Origin: Shimia_B sp039815465
GTDB taxonomy: Bacteria > Pseudomonadota > Alphaproteobacteria > Rhodobacterales > Rhodobacteraceae
Direction: 5' to 3'
NCBI GenBank assembly: GCA_039815465.1
Contig: JBCBZG010000018.1
Coordinates: forward strand, 23,562 to 87,561
Length of the DNA: 64,000 nucleotides
The notes below the pieces were generated by a model. The model did no database searches and was not told the DNA's origin. It saw only the letters and a program-made list of their open reading frames with translations. Positions 24,240 to 32,799 of the stretch are shown in pieces (positions within the stretch are counted from its first letter, which is position 1; every line of letters starts with the position of its first letter). Both the position numbers and the translations under genes were made by a program.

Positions 24240-25664
24240 ATGGATACAAAATGGGTCGAAGGCCTCACATTCCGCGAGGGGCCGAAATACATGGTCGTGC
24301 GGGATGCGATCGCGCGGGCGGTGGAGTTGGGGCACCTGGATACGGGCGCGAAGCTGCCCCCGGTGCGGGATCTGGCCTACCGGCTGTCGATCACGCCGGG
24401 CACTGTGGCGCGGGCCTATTCGATCCTGACGGACCAGGGCGTGCTGCGCGGCGAGGTCGGGCGCGGGACGTTCGTGGCCGACACAAAGACCGCCTTTTTG
24501 CCCGAGGTGCCGAGCGAGGGGCGACCGGCGACCTATTACGACCCGGTGCCCCACGGTACGGCGCTCGACGATGGGCCGGTGTCGCTGATGTCGCCGGGGA
24601 TCGCGAATAGGGGGCAGGCGGAGTATCTGCGCAAGCTCCTGACGGAGGTCGCGCAAGACCCGCCGTCTGGGCTCATGCATTACCCCACCCGCGAGAGCTT
24701 TCGCGCGGTGCGGGAGGCCGCCAAACACTGGTTGCGTCATGCGAACCTTGGGACACTCGATGAGATTGATATCGTGATGGCTCATGGCGGGCAGAATGCG
24801 ATCCTACTGGTGATGCAAGCTGTGCTGCGGGGGCGGCGCCCTACCGTGCTGGTGGAGGAGCTGTCCTATGCCGGGTTCCGCCGGGCGGCGCAGCTTTTGC
24901 GCGCCGATGTGGTGCCCGTGGCCATGGACGCCCACGGCATCATCCCCAGCGCGCTGGAGGCCGCGGCGGGCCCTGAGGCGCAGCTGTTGTGCATGACACC
25001 GAACCTGCACAATCCCACCTGCCTGTTTACGCCCGAGTGGCGGCGCAGGGAGATCGCGGCGGTGGCGCGGCGGTGCAATTTCCACATTCTGGAGGATGAC
25101 TGGTATCAGGTGCCGGGCCTGCCTGCGCCGAGCTACCGGCAGCTTGCGCCGGAGCGGTCGTGGTATGTCTCCTCCATTTCCAAACTCGTGACGCCGTCGC
25201 TTCGGATTGGATTTGCGGTGTCGCCGCCTGGGGGCGGGCGGCATTTGCGGCGCGCGGCGGAGGATGGGTTTTTCGGGCTGGCGACGGTGCTCGCGGATGT
25301 GGCGGCCAAGATGATGACCGACCCGGTTGTGGAGGCGCTCGTGGACGATGTGCGCGCCACCTACCGGGAGCGCATTCAGGTGCTACTGAACCATCTGGGC
25401 GGTTACGACATCACCTGGCAGACGGACGCGCCGATTTGCTGGCTGAGACTGCCGGAAGGGTGGCGGACCACGGCGTTTTGCACGGCTGCGGAGGCGCAGG
25501 GGGTGCGGGTGCGCAGTGGGGAGGATTTTGCCCCGCGGGAAGCGAACACGCCGCAAGCGGTGCGGATCGCGCTCAATGCGTCGATCCCGTTGGAGCGGTT
25601 TGAGGCCGCAGCGCGGAGCTTGCGGGACCTGCTCGATACGCCGCCGGAGCGGGTGGGGGTTTAG
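24240..25664 (+). CDS. MocR/PdxR-type GntR-family regulator with aminotransferase domain
   Basis: A 474-residue fusion of an N-terminal GntR winged helix (about 14-80: LPPVRDLAYRLSITPGTVARAYSIL) to a fold-type I aminotransferase-like domain. The expected PLP-binding Lys is K315 in SSISKLVTPSLRIGF. MocR regulators sense PLP or amino-acid-type ligands. The divergent DUF1127 gene and shared palindromes make it the likely target. An inverted half-site pair spans the start codon, consistent with autoregulation. Confidence 0.93.
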   Translation: MDTKWVEGLTFREGPKYMVVRDAIARAVELGHLDTGAKLPPVRDLAYRLSITPGTVARAYSILTDQGVLRGEVGRGTFVADTKTAFLPEVPSEGRPATYYDPVPHGTALDDGPVSLMSPGIANRGQAEYLRKLLTEVAQDPPSGLMHYPTRESFRAVREAAKHWLRHANLGTLDEIDIVMAHGGQNAILLVMQAVLRGRRPTVLVEELSYAGFRRAAQLLRADVVPVAMDAHGIIPSALEAAAGPEAQLLCMTPNLHNPTCLFTPEWRRREIAAVARRCNFHILEDDWYQVPGLPAPSYRQLAPERSWYVSSISKLVTPSLRIGFAVSPPGGGRHLRRAAEDGFFGLATVLADVAAKMMTDPVVEALVDDVRATYRERIQVLLNHLGGYDITWQTDAPICWLRLPEGWRTTAFCTAAEAQGVRVRSGEDFAPREANTPQAVRIALNASIPLERFEAAARSLRDLLDTPPERVGV

Positions 25665-25715
25665 GATTGGGACTGCACGGTGACGTCCATCAGGCACGCG
25701 ACCCAGATCGCACGT

Positions 25716-26744
25716 TTAGGGCAACCCAAGCGCACCCCACGCGATGCCCACACCGATAGCCATCGCCGACAGCGTTGCGGCGTAGCCAAAAAGCTTGGCC
25801 GTTGAAAACGGACGCTCCCCAAAGGTTGTGCCGTGGAGCCCGCAGGCCACGACTTTGTAGGGCGTGCCTTTGTAGGTGTAATGCACGATCCAAACGGGCA
25901 GCAGGATGCGGCGGTAGCGGATGCCTGTGGTGTCGGTTTCAAACCGGATATTGCTGAGCCGCTCTGCCGTGGCCTGCTGGATGCGGTTTTTGATCAACAC
26001 GGCTTTGTCGGCCTCATTGGCGGTTAGCCCGTCGGCCACGGACATATGGTGACGCTCGGCGGCAAAGCCCGCGATGTAGCCCGGGTGGTAGGGGCGCAGC
26101 TTTGACGGGTCAAAATCGTGCAAGACCCCGTCGCGGATCAAGGGCGTGATATGGGGCGAGGCGGGCGCGAGCAGGTCGTCGAAGGCAAGGCGCAGGTTCC
26201 CGCGTTTCGTGCGGTGGTGTTTGCCGGACTTGTAACGCCCGGTGTACCGGACGAACTCCTTGCAATCGAAGGTAAAGAACGGCGCGTAAAGGCCCACCAA
26301 TTTGCCGCTTTCAAGGGCTTGGGGTAGGTCTGCGGGGGCGGCGTGGCGGCCTGCGATCCAGGCCCGGGCGTTGTGCCACCCTGTGTCTTCGACCTGCTCA
26401 AAAGGGATCAGGGCCATGGTCCCATATTCGGCGGCGCCTGTGGTCACGACGGCCGGTCCATCGCAATAGGGGCAGCGTTGGGCGAGGGATTGACCGGGAA
26501 AGATCACTTCGCCGCCGCAGGTTGCGCAGCCATGGATCAGGTCAGTGGGCGGATGTGGTGCGTCGGGGGCTGCGGGGTCGTGGGCAAAGTCGTCTGTCGC
26601 GTCAATGGCGGGGTCGCGGGGAATGGGGTGGACGCTGCCACAGCTGTCGCAGGTCAGGGCGCCTGCGTCGGGCGCATAGCGACGCTGGCCACCGCAGTCG
26701 GGGCATTGCAATTCCCCTTGGGCGATATCGGGGGACACAGACAT
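25716..26744 (-). CDS. Zinc-ribbon membrane-anchored protein of unknown function
   Basis: The 342 residues begin with two CxxC pairs (Cys14/17 and 32/35), then a second ribbon (Cys73/76 and 91/94), so two zinc fingers are likely. The central part has Trp/Tyr-rich stretches (WIAGRHAAPADLP, LVGLYAPFFTFDC), and the C-terminus has one hydrophobic helix (KLFGYAATLSAMAIGVGIAWGAL). Similar proteins are sometimes mislabelled as primosomal helicase because of the zinc ribbon; no helicase motif is present. The start overlaps the stop of the upstream membrane gene. Confidence 0.8.
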   Translation of the reverse strand: MSVSPDIAQGELQCPDCGGQRRYAPDAGALTCDSCGSVHPIPRDPAIDATDDFAHDPAAPDAPHPPTDLIHGCATCGGEVIFPGQSLAQRCPYCDGPAVVTTGAAEYGTMALIPFEQVEDTGWHNARAWIAGRHAAPADLPQALESGKLVGLYAPFFTFDCKEFVRYTGRYKSGKHHRTKRGNLRLAFDDLLAPASPHITPLIRDGVLHDFDPSKLRPYHPGYIAGFAAERHHMSVADGLTANEADKAVLIKNRIQQATAERLSNIRFETDTTGIRYRRILLPVWIVHYTYKGTPYKVVACGLHGTTFGERPFSTAKLFGYAATLSAMAIGVGIAWGALGLP

Positions 26745-27061
26745 CAGTCGGCGGCGGCCCCGATAAGCTCAATGAGCAGCCAAAGCCGCAGTTCAGAGCG
26801 GTTAATCGCGCCCTCAAGATCACCCGTGGCGCCCCAATTGCCGATGATCGTCCCGCCAAACCAAAGCACCGCGAGCCAAAGCAGGACCCAAAACCACCCT
26901 GCCAGGGCGCGCAACTGCGAGGCGGAGCCTTGTTTGAGGCCATGGCGGGCCTCCCCCATGGTGATGAGCTTTTTGGAGGCGCCGTAGCCAACAAGCGTGC
27001 CCCCCGCCAAAAGCGCGAGCGCCGCGAGCGCGGGAAGGAGGAGGTCGGCGAGGGGTGTCAT
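26744..27061 (-). CDS. Small membrane protein, 105 residues
   Basis: Two to three hydrophobic helices (LLLPALAALALLAGGTLVGYGA near the N-terminus and WFWVLLWLAVLWFGGTII in the middle). I do not recognise a family. It shares one base with the zinc-ribbon gene (TGATG) and is surely co-translated, so the two products may form a membrane-associated pair. Confidence 0.75.
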   Translation of the reverse strand: MTPLADLLLPALAALALLAGGTLVGYGASKKLITMGEARHGLKQGSASQLRALAGWFWVLLWLAVLWFGGTIIGNWGATGDLEGAINRSELRLWLLIELIGAAAD

Positions 27062-27129
27062 GATTGGGGTAAATTGATACCTATTTTCTAAAGTGCTGTT
27101 TCAGCGACGTTTTTCCTGGGTAAATGCGC

Positions 27130-27157
27130 TTGCACTGTGTCACCCGGCCTATATAAC
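27130..27157 (+). promoter_or_regulatory. Sigma70-type promoter for rplM-rpsI
   Basis: TTGCAC (27130-27135), 16 bases, TATAAC (27152-27157), leaving about 30 bases of leader before the rplM start. Strong consensus agreement fits a ribosomal protein operon. Confidence 0.65.
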
Positions 27158-27194
27158 CGCGCAATCCGAAATCACCACTTCGATGGGTCGACAT

Positions 27195-27653
27195 ATGAAA
27201 ACCTATACCGCGACGCCTGCGGATATCGACAAGAAATGGATCATCATTGACGCCGAAGGCGTCGTGCTGGGCCGTCTTGCCTCGATCATCGCGATGCGTC
27301 TGAGGGGCAAGCACAAGCCCACATTCACGCCGCACATGGACATGGGCGACAACGTCATCGTCATCAACGCCGAAAAGGTGCAGCTGACGGGTAAGAAGCG
27401 CGAAGAGCGTCATTACTGGCACACGGGCCATCCCGGCGGCATCAAGTCGCGCACGAAGGACCAGATGCTGACGGGCGCGCATCCTGAACGGGTTCTGGAG
27501 CTGGCTGTGAAGCGTATGCTCCCCGGCAACCGCCTGAGCCGCAAGCAGATGACGAACCTGCGCATTTACGCGGGCACCGAGCACCCCCATGAGGCGCAAG
27601 CGCCTGAAGTGCTCGATGTCAAAGCGATGAACAAGAAAAACACGCGGGTTTAA
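27195..27653 (+). CDS. rplM: 50S ribosomal protein L13
   Basis: Early-assembly large-subunit protein. The 152 residues start MKTYTATPADIDKKWIIIDA; an in-frame start further upstream at 27093 would cover the promoter and is rejected. Motifs: GRLASIIAMRLRGKHKP, YWHTGHPGGIKSRT, and AVKRMLPGNRLSRKQM. It is co-transcribed with rpsI three bases downstream, the universal pair. Confidence 0.98.
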   Translation: MKTYTATPADIDKKWIIIDAEGVVLGRLASIIAMRLRGKHKPTFTPHMDMGDNVIVINAEKVQLTGKKREERHYWHTGHPGGIKSRTKDQMLTGAHPERVLELAVKRMLPGNRLSRKQMTNLRIYAGTEHPHEAQAPEVLDVKAMNKKNTRV

Positions 27654-27656
27654 GAC

Positions 27657-28148
27657 ATGGCTGATCAAATCTCTTCGCTCGATGAGCTGAACACCATCGC
27701 CGAAGGCGCCGAAGCGCCAGAGGTCGAAGTCTCCATCACCCGTGAGCCCGTTCGTGACGAGCTGGGCCGCTCCTACGCCACCGGTAAGCGCAAGGACGCG
27801 GTCGCCCGTGTCTGGATCAAGCCGGGCTCCGGCAAGGTCATCGTAAACGGCAAGGACCAGGACGCCTATTTCGCGCGTCCGGTTCTGCAGCTGATCCTGC
27901 GCCAGCCGTTCCAGGTTGCGGGCGTCGAGGGTGAGTTCGACGTGATGGCCACCGTCAAGGGCGGCGGTCTGACGGGGCAGGCGGGGGCCGTGAAGCACGG
28001 TATCTCCAAAGCGCTCCAGCTTTATGACCCCGCGCTGCGTGCCCCGCTGAAAGCCGCAGGCTTCCTGACCCGCGACAGCCGCGTGGTGGAACGTAAGAAG
28101 TTCGGTAAGGCGAAAGCACGTAAGAGCTTCCAGTTCTCCAAGCGTTAA
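27657..28148 (+). CDS. rpsI: 30S ribosomal protein S9
   Basis: Small-subunit head protein whose C-terminal tail reaches the P-site tRNA. The 163 residues carry a 38-residue acidic N-terminal extension before the conserved YATGKRKDAVARVWI. They end with the basic RKSFQFSKR tail. The extension is common in alphaproteobacteria. A terminator follows. Confidence 0.98.
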   Translation: MADQISSLDELNTIAEGAEAPEVEVSITREPVRDELGRSYATGKRKDAVARVWIKPGSGKVIVNGKDQDAYFARPVLQLILRQPFQVAGVEGEFDVMATVKGGGLTGQAGAVKHGISKALQLYDPALRAPLKAAGFLTRDSRVVERKKFGKAKARKSFQFSKR

Positions 28149-28165
28149 ACGCTGCAACAGTTTGG

Positions 28166-28206
28166 AAAGGCCGCGGGGCGTGTTGCGTCCGGCGGCCTTT
28201 TCTTTT
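28166..28206 (+). terminator. Terminator of rplM-rpsI
   Basis: AAAGGCCGC (28166-28174) and GCGGCCTTT (28192-28200) flank a 17-base loop, followed by TCTTTT. Confidence 0.85.
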
Positions 28207-28228
28207 GTGCGCATGCCGCGGTTCGACA

Positions 28229-28259
28229 GAAAAAAGGCGGCCATTCGAAAATGGCCGCC
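28229..28259 (-). terminator. Terminator of the 142-residue membrane gene
   Basis: On the minus strand, GGCGGCCAT, loop TTTCGA, ATGGCCGCC, then a T-tract (28235-28229). Confidence 0.88.
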
Positions 28260-28285
28260 AGTCTCCTGATCCGGACGTCGAGTGG

Positions 28286-28714
28286 CTATGGTGGTGTTTG
28301 CCCGGACCAGAATTTGAACCCTGACCAGCCTTTGCGGTAGGCGGCGCCCGCGCCACCGCCGACAAGCATAAGGAGAACGAGGGGGATGAGCATAAGCGCG
28401 ACGAGCAGCTCGATCATCTGAAATGACTGCGCGCCGCGGTCGCAGAAGAACAAGTTCGACGCAAAGAAAACGGCCCCAAAGCCTGCTACGACCCGGGTGC
28501 GGATGCCCACCATGATGTAGACCCCCGCCATGATGATCAGCCCTACCTGCGCATAGTGCAGCGCCGAGGGCCGATGCGAACATAGGCAAAACGGGTCCCC
28601 TTGGATACCGTGGATGGGAAGCCCGCCCAGCGTGTGGCTGAGCGCAAAAATGACGAGCGCGTTGCCTGTCACAATGCGAAAGGTGTTGTGCGCAACATAG
28701 GTGAAGGTCGGCAT
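28286..28714 (-). CDS. Membrane protein of unknown function, 142 residues
   Basis: Start at 28714 (MPTFTYVAHNTFRIVTGN), with AGGA six bases upstream. Three to four hydrophobic helices (NALVIFALSHTLGG, VGLIIMAGVYIMVGI, MIELLVALMLIPLVLLMLV) and a Gly-rich, Trp-containing cytoplasmic tail. I do not recognise a family. It is monocistronic, with its own terminator. Confidence 0.75.
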   Translation of the reverse strand: MPTFTYVAHNTFRIVTGNALVIFALSHTLGGLPIHGIQGDPFCLCSHRPSALHYAQVGLIIMAGVYIMVGIRTRVVAGFGAVFFASNLFFCDRGAQSFQMIELLVALMLIPLVLLMLVGGGAGAAYRKGWSGFKFWSGQTPP

Positions 28715-28928
28715 GTAAGTTCCTGTTTTATTTATTGTTGACGGAAACGTTTGACCGATACGAGACACTGCCGTGAGCGCGATTGGCGCCTGTTCAGGGT
28801 GGACCAGCGGGGGCGCATGCGTCGATAGGGAATGCTGCAACGATGGCTTTGCGGAATTGAGTGAGGCACCAGGTTGTGTGACCGCCCGCGCATGACGCCC
28901 CTAGGCTGAACGGCGCAATGGCGTTGCC

Positions 28929-29780
28929 CTAGGGTGTGCCTGAGCCGCCGAGGAGCGCCTTCCCCATGCAGTCCTGCACCATGTCGATACCCACACGCAC
29001 GAGCGGGTCGAGTTTTCGGCTGACATGGTAGCTGATCCAAATGGGGAGCGTCACACGGTCGGTGATCTCCGGGACCGGGACGAGGTCCGCGTCGGCTTCC
29101 CCCATGCTGATGGGCAGCATCATGGCGACGGGCAGCTGCTTGGCCAGGGACATGGCAAGCGCCAAGCTTTCGATCCAAATCCGCGGGCTGTCTTCGAAAT
29201 GGTCGCGTAGGGGGCGCTCGGCGGTGTGTTTGCTGGCGCCGTAGCCGATGGACACCCAGCTGCTGGCGGTCTCGGCATAGGAGCTATGCGCATAGGCGCC
29301 GAGGTTGAGCGCGCCAATGCGCTGGCGTACCAGGCGTCCCTCCTCGGGTTCGTTGAAGCCGACGACGAGGTCGGTTTCGGCATAGGCCAAGCTGCGGGGT
29401 TTCACCGAGAGGTCAAATCGTAATTCTGGGTGCGCCTGGGCAAAGCATGGCAGGGTTTTTAGGCCGCTAATCTCCATCAGGCTGTGGTCGCAGGTCAGCC
29501 GCAGCACGGAGCCGGGCACGGGCCCTTGGTTGGAGCTTGCCTCCAAGCCCGTCAGTTGCCGTTCGGTCCGTTCGGCGATGGAGATCAGATTGCGGCACGT
29601 CTCCGTAGGTTCCCACGCTTTATCGAGGCGCAAAAATAGGGTTTCCCCCATGGTTTCGGTCAACCGCTCGATCCGCCGGGAGACCGTCGCGACGTTCGTG
29701 CGCAGCGCGTGCGCCGCGCCGCTCATGGTGGAATGCCGATACAAGGCTAAACAAAAACGCAGATCGTCCCAGTGTTGCAT
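28929..29780 (-). CDS. LysR-family transcriptional regulator
   Basis: The 283 residues start with the LysR winged helix (WDDLRFCLALYRHSTMSGAA and NVATVSRRIERLTETMG, about 4-50), then a degenerate substrate-binding domain. It is divergent from the polyamine-type ABC operon across a 209-base gap, the usual layout for a regulator of the divergent operon. That target is inferred, not shown. Confidence 0.9.
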   Translation of the reverse strand: MQHWDDLRFCLALYRHSTMSGAAHALRTNVATVSRRIERLTETMGETLFLRLDKAWEPTETCRNLISIAERTERQLTGLEASSNQGPVPGSVLRLTCDHSLMEISGLKTLPCFAQAHPELRFDLSVKPRSLAYAETDLVVGFNEPEEGRLVRQRIGALNLGAYAHSSYAETASSWVSIGYGASKHTAERPLRDHFEDSPRIWIESLALAMSLAKQLPVAMMLPISMGEADADLVPVPEITDRVTLPIWISYHVSRKLDPLVRVGIDMVQDCMGKALLGGSGTP

Positions 29781-29989
29781 ATCCTGCCCCTACATGTGTC
29801 TGCCGGGGGTCAACATGCCCCCAATACAACGGGAACGCCCAGCACCTTGTCGCGAAAAAGCAGGTTTGCACAAATGTTGATAGGTCACCGACCGGTAGAT
29901 GCCGCTTTCATAGGAGGGGGTGGACTCGCCTTTCGCATAGCGGGTGATTTTGGTTGCATTTGGAGGGTGCAGTTGGTTCGATCTGCGTC

Positions 29990-30865
29990 ATGGGTGTGGC
30001 GCAAAAGTTTGATCGGTCGGCGCGCAGCGGCGCGTTGCTTGTGGCGCCGCCGTTCCTTTATGCCATTGCCCTGCTTGCCGTTCCGCTGGCGGCCATCGTC
30101 ATGTTCAGTTTTTGGACGCAGAACTATCTGACGCTGGAAACAGACCCGACGCTCGCCAATTATCGGGAGGCTTGGACGGAGCCGCTTTATGGGTTGCTGC
30201 TCCAGCGGTCGCTCATCATCTCGGGCGCGGTGACGTTTGCGACGGTCGTGTTGGCCTTTCCCATGGCCTATTACGTGAGCTTTTATGTGAAGCCGGAGCG
30301 GAAGTCGCTGTGGCTGTTTTTGATCACGATCCCGTTTTGGACGAGCTACTTGATCCGCGTGTTCCTGTGGAAGGTGATTTTGGGCTTTAACGGGGTGCTC
30401 AATAGCGGGCTCTTGGGCCTTGGGCTGATCGATGAGCCGCTGACGTTTATCCTCTATAACGCCAATGCCGTCGTGATCACGCTGGCCCACGCGTTCGCGC
30501 CATTTGCTATCTTGCCGATCTTTGTCGCGCTGGAGCGCATAGATCGCTCGCTGATCGAGGCTGCGCGCGACCTCGGCGAAAGCCGTCTGATGACGTTCTG
30601 GCGGGTGACGCTGCCGCTGGCGATGCCCGGTGTGGTGGCGGCAGTGCTGATCGTCTTTATCCCCACCATTGGCGATTACGTCACACCGCGCCTGGTGGGC
30701 GGGCCCAACGGGCTGATGATTGCCAATATGATCCAGACGCAGTTCCTCAAGCTCAACAACGCGCCCATGGGGGCGGCGCTCGCTGTGATTGCGATGCTGA
30801 GCGTGTCGGTGATCGCGCTGCTTTTTGTGTGGGCCAACCGCAAGTTCCTGAGGGTCAAGCAATGA
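29990..30865 (+). CDS. ABC transporter permease, PotB type (spermidine/putrescine family)
   Basis: First permease of a polyamine/opine-type importer. The 291 residues from the ATG at 29990 have six membrane helices and the EAA loop (IEAARDLGESRLMTFWRVTLP) that contacts the ATPase. TTG starts at 29954 or 29960 are possible, but no ribosome site favours any of these starts. It overlaps the second permease by four bases. Confidence 0.9.
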   Translation: MGVAQKFDRSARSGALLVAPPFLYAIALLAVPLAAIVMFSFWTQNYLTLETDPTLANYREAWTEPLYGLLLQRSLIISGAVTFATVVLAFPMAYYVSFYVKPERKSLWLFLITIPFWTSYLIRVFLWKVILGFNGVLNSGLLGLGLIDEPLTFILYNANAVVITLAHAFAPFAILPIFVALERIDRSLIEAARDLGESRLMTFWRVTLPLAMPGVVAAVLIVFIPTIGDYVTPRLVGGPNGLMIANMIQTQFLKLNNAPMGAALAVIAMLSVSVIALLFVWANRKFLRVKQ

Positions 30866-31662
30866 GCCTGCGTGTCTATGCCATTGCGTATCTCGTGTTC
30901 CTTTACGCGCCGATCCTTTTGCTGCCGCTCTTTGCGTTCAACGATTCCACAATCATCGCCTTCCCGCTCAAGGGGTTCACGTTTGGCTGGTTTGTGGAGC
31001 TGTGGGAGACGCAAGCGCTGCATGATGCGGTGAAGAATTCGCTGACGATTGCGGTGCTGACGGCTGTGTTTTCGACCCTTTTGGGGATTTGCGCGGCGCG
31101 GGCGTCGGCGAAGTATCAGTTCCCATTCAAGGGCGCGATCATGGGGTTGATCATGGTGCCGCTTGTCCTGCCGGAGATCATCGTGGGGGTCTCTCTGCTG
31201 GTTGTCGTGGTGCAGATCCTGGACTGGAACCTGAGCATGTGGACGGTTGTGTTTGCCCATGTATTGATCTGCACGCCCTTTTCCATCGCGATCCTGAACG
31301 GGGCGTTTCAGAACATGGACACGTCGTTGGAGGAGGCCGCGCAGGATCTGGGGGAGACGCCCCTGTCGACGTTTCGGCTGGTGACGCTGCCGCTGGTGGC
31401 GCCGGGCATCATCTCCTCCCTCCTGATTTCGTTCACGATCAGTTTGGATGAGTTCATCATCGCGTTCTTTTTGACGGGCTCGGAGCCTACGATGCCGGTC
31501 TATATCTGGGGGCTCCTGCGGTTCCCGCAAAAGCTGCCGGCGGTGATGGCGCTGGGGACAATCCTGGTGGTGTTGTCGATCGTGCTCTTGGTCGTCGCTG
31601 AATACTTCCGCCGCCGCGGCCTCGCGCGGGCGGGGCTGAAAGACAAAGGAGGCTTTCTGTGA
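30862..31662 (+). CDS. ABC transporter permease, PotC type
   Basis: Second permease, 266 residues, starting at the ATG overlapping the previous stop (ATGA). It has six helices and the EAA loop (LEEAAQDLGETPLSTFRLVTLP, ending near residue 175). The N-terminal YLVFLYAPILLLPLFAFND is typical of PotC. It overlaps the ATPase gene by four bases. Confidence 0.93.
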   Translation: MSLRVYAIAYLVFLYAPILLLPLFAFNDSTIIAFPLKGFTFGWFVELWETQALHDAVKNSLTIAVLTAVFSTLLGICAARASAKYQFPFKGAIMGLIMVPLVLPEIIVGVSLLVVVVQILDWNLSMWTVVFAHVLICTPFSIAILNGAFQNMDTSLEEAAQDLGETPLSTFRLVTLPLVAPGIISSLLISFTISLDEFIIAFFLTGSEPTMPVYIWGLLRFPQKLPAVMALGTILVVLSIVLLVVAEYFRRRGLARAGLKDKGGFL

Positions 31663-32747
31663 CAAAGCCCATTATCGAGCTCTCAGGCGTTGAGAAGTAT
31701 TACGGCGATTACCATGCGCTGCGGGACATCTCTTTGAACATCGCGGAGGGGGAGTTTTTCTCGCTTCTGGGACCGTCGGGCTGCGGGAAGACGACGCTGC
31801 TCCGCGCGATTGCGGGGTTTGAGGATGTAAGCGCAGGGGGGCTGCACCTGGGCGGGGCCGATATGGCGGGGGTGCCGCCCAATAAGCGGCCCACGAATAT
31901 GGTGTTCCAGAGCTATGCAATCTTCCCCCATCTCAATGTGGCAGAAAATGTGGCCTTTGGCCTACGCAAGCGCGGCCTGAGCGCGGCGGAGCGGGACGCA
32001 AAGGTCGTGGAGGCGCTGGAGATGGTGGGGCTCGGCGGGTATGGCGCGCGGGCGGCCCATGCGCTGTCGGGCGGGCAACGCCAGCGGGTGGCGCTGGCGC
32101 GGGCGCTGGTGCTCCAACCTAAGGTGCTGTTGCTCGATGAGCCGCTCTCGGCGCTGGACAAAAAGATGCGCGAGCAGATGCAGGGGGAGCTGCGGCGGCT
32201 GCAGCGGCAGGTGGGGATCACGTTTATCCTGGTGACCCATGATCAGGAGGAAGCGCTGATCATGTCCGACCGCATCGCGGTGATGTTTGAGGGGCGGATT
32301 GCGCAGGTGGCCGCGCCGCAAGAGCTCTACCGGCGACCAAAGACCCGGCAGGTGGCCGATTTTATCGGGGTGATGAACTTTTTGCCCGCCCAGGCGCGGG
32401 TGGTGGGCGACGCCACGGAGGTGGAGATCGCCGGGCTGGGGGCAGCCACGCTGCAACCCGATCAGTGCCCCGGCGGGCCAGTGTCCGGGGCCGCGCAGGT
32501 GGGGATCAGGCCCGAGCTTTTGACACTGCTCTACGACGCGCCCGCGCCGGGGATGAGCGTGGCGGAGGGCGAGGTGGTGGAGCAGTCCTACTACGGCGAC
32601 ATGACCTATTACGACGTGGCGCTGCCGGGCGTGCCCGAGCCGCTGACGCTATCGATGAAAAACACCGTTGGCCGCCCGGTGCTGGACCGTGGCGCCAAGG
32701 CGCAGGTCGCCTGGGACGCCCGGGCCTTGGTGCTACTCTCGGACTAG
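31659..32747 (+). CDS. ABC transporter ATP-binding protein, PotA type
   Basis: Cytoplasmic ATPase powering import. The 362 residues show Walker A GPSGCGKTT (about 38-46), Q-loop VFQSYAIFPHL, signature LSGGQRQRVALARAL, Walker B VLLLDEPLSALD, and H-loop VTHDQEEA. A C-terminal TOBE-type domain (about 240-362) follows. The operon ends here; no periplasmic binding protein gene is adjacent. Confidence 0.95.
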   Translation: MTKPIIELSGVEKYYGDYHALRDISLNIAEGEFFSLLGPSGCGKTTLLRAIAGFEDVSAGGLHLGGADMAGVPPNKRPTNMVFQSYAIFPHLNVAENVAFGLRKRGLSAAERDAKVVEALEMVGLGGYGARAAHALSGGQRQRVALARALVLQPKVLLLDEPLSALDKKMREQMQGELRRLQRQVGITFILVTHDQEEALIMSDRIAVMFEGRIAQVAAPQELYRRPKTRQVADFIGVMNFLPAQARVVGDATEVEIAGLGAATLQPDQCPGGPVSGAAQVGIRPELLTLLYDAPAPGMSVAEGEVVEQSYYGDMTYYDVALPGVPEPLTLSMKNTVGRPVLDRGAKAQVAWDARALVLLSD

Positions 32748-32751
32748 GGCG

Positions 32752-32798
32752 CCGATTTCTTTCAAAGAAATCGGTCCGAAATCTTTGTAAGATTTCGG
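32752..32798. terminator. Paired hairpins between potA-type gene and tetR-type gene
   Basis: CCGATTTCTTT/AAAGAAATCGG (32752-32774) and CCGAAATCTT/AAGATTTCGG (32776-32798) are two near-perfect palindromes side by side. They fill almost the whole 52-base gap between convergent genes, so they could act as a bidirectional terminator. Confidence 0.7.
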
Positions 32799-32799
32799 C

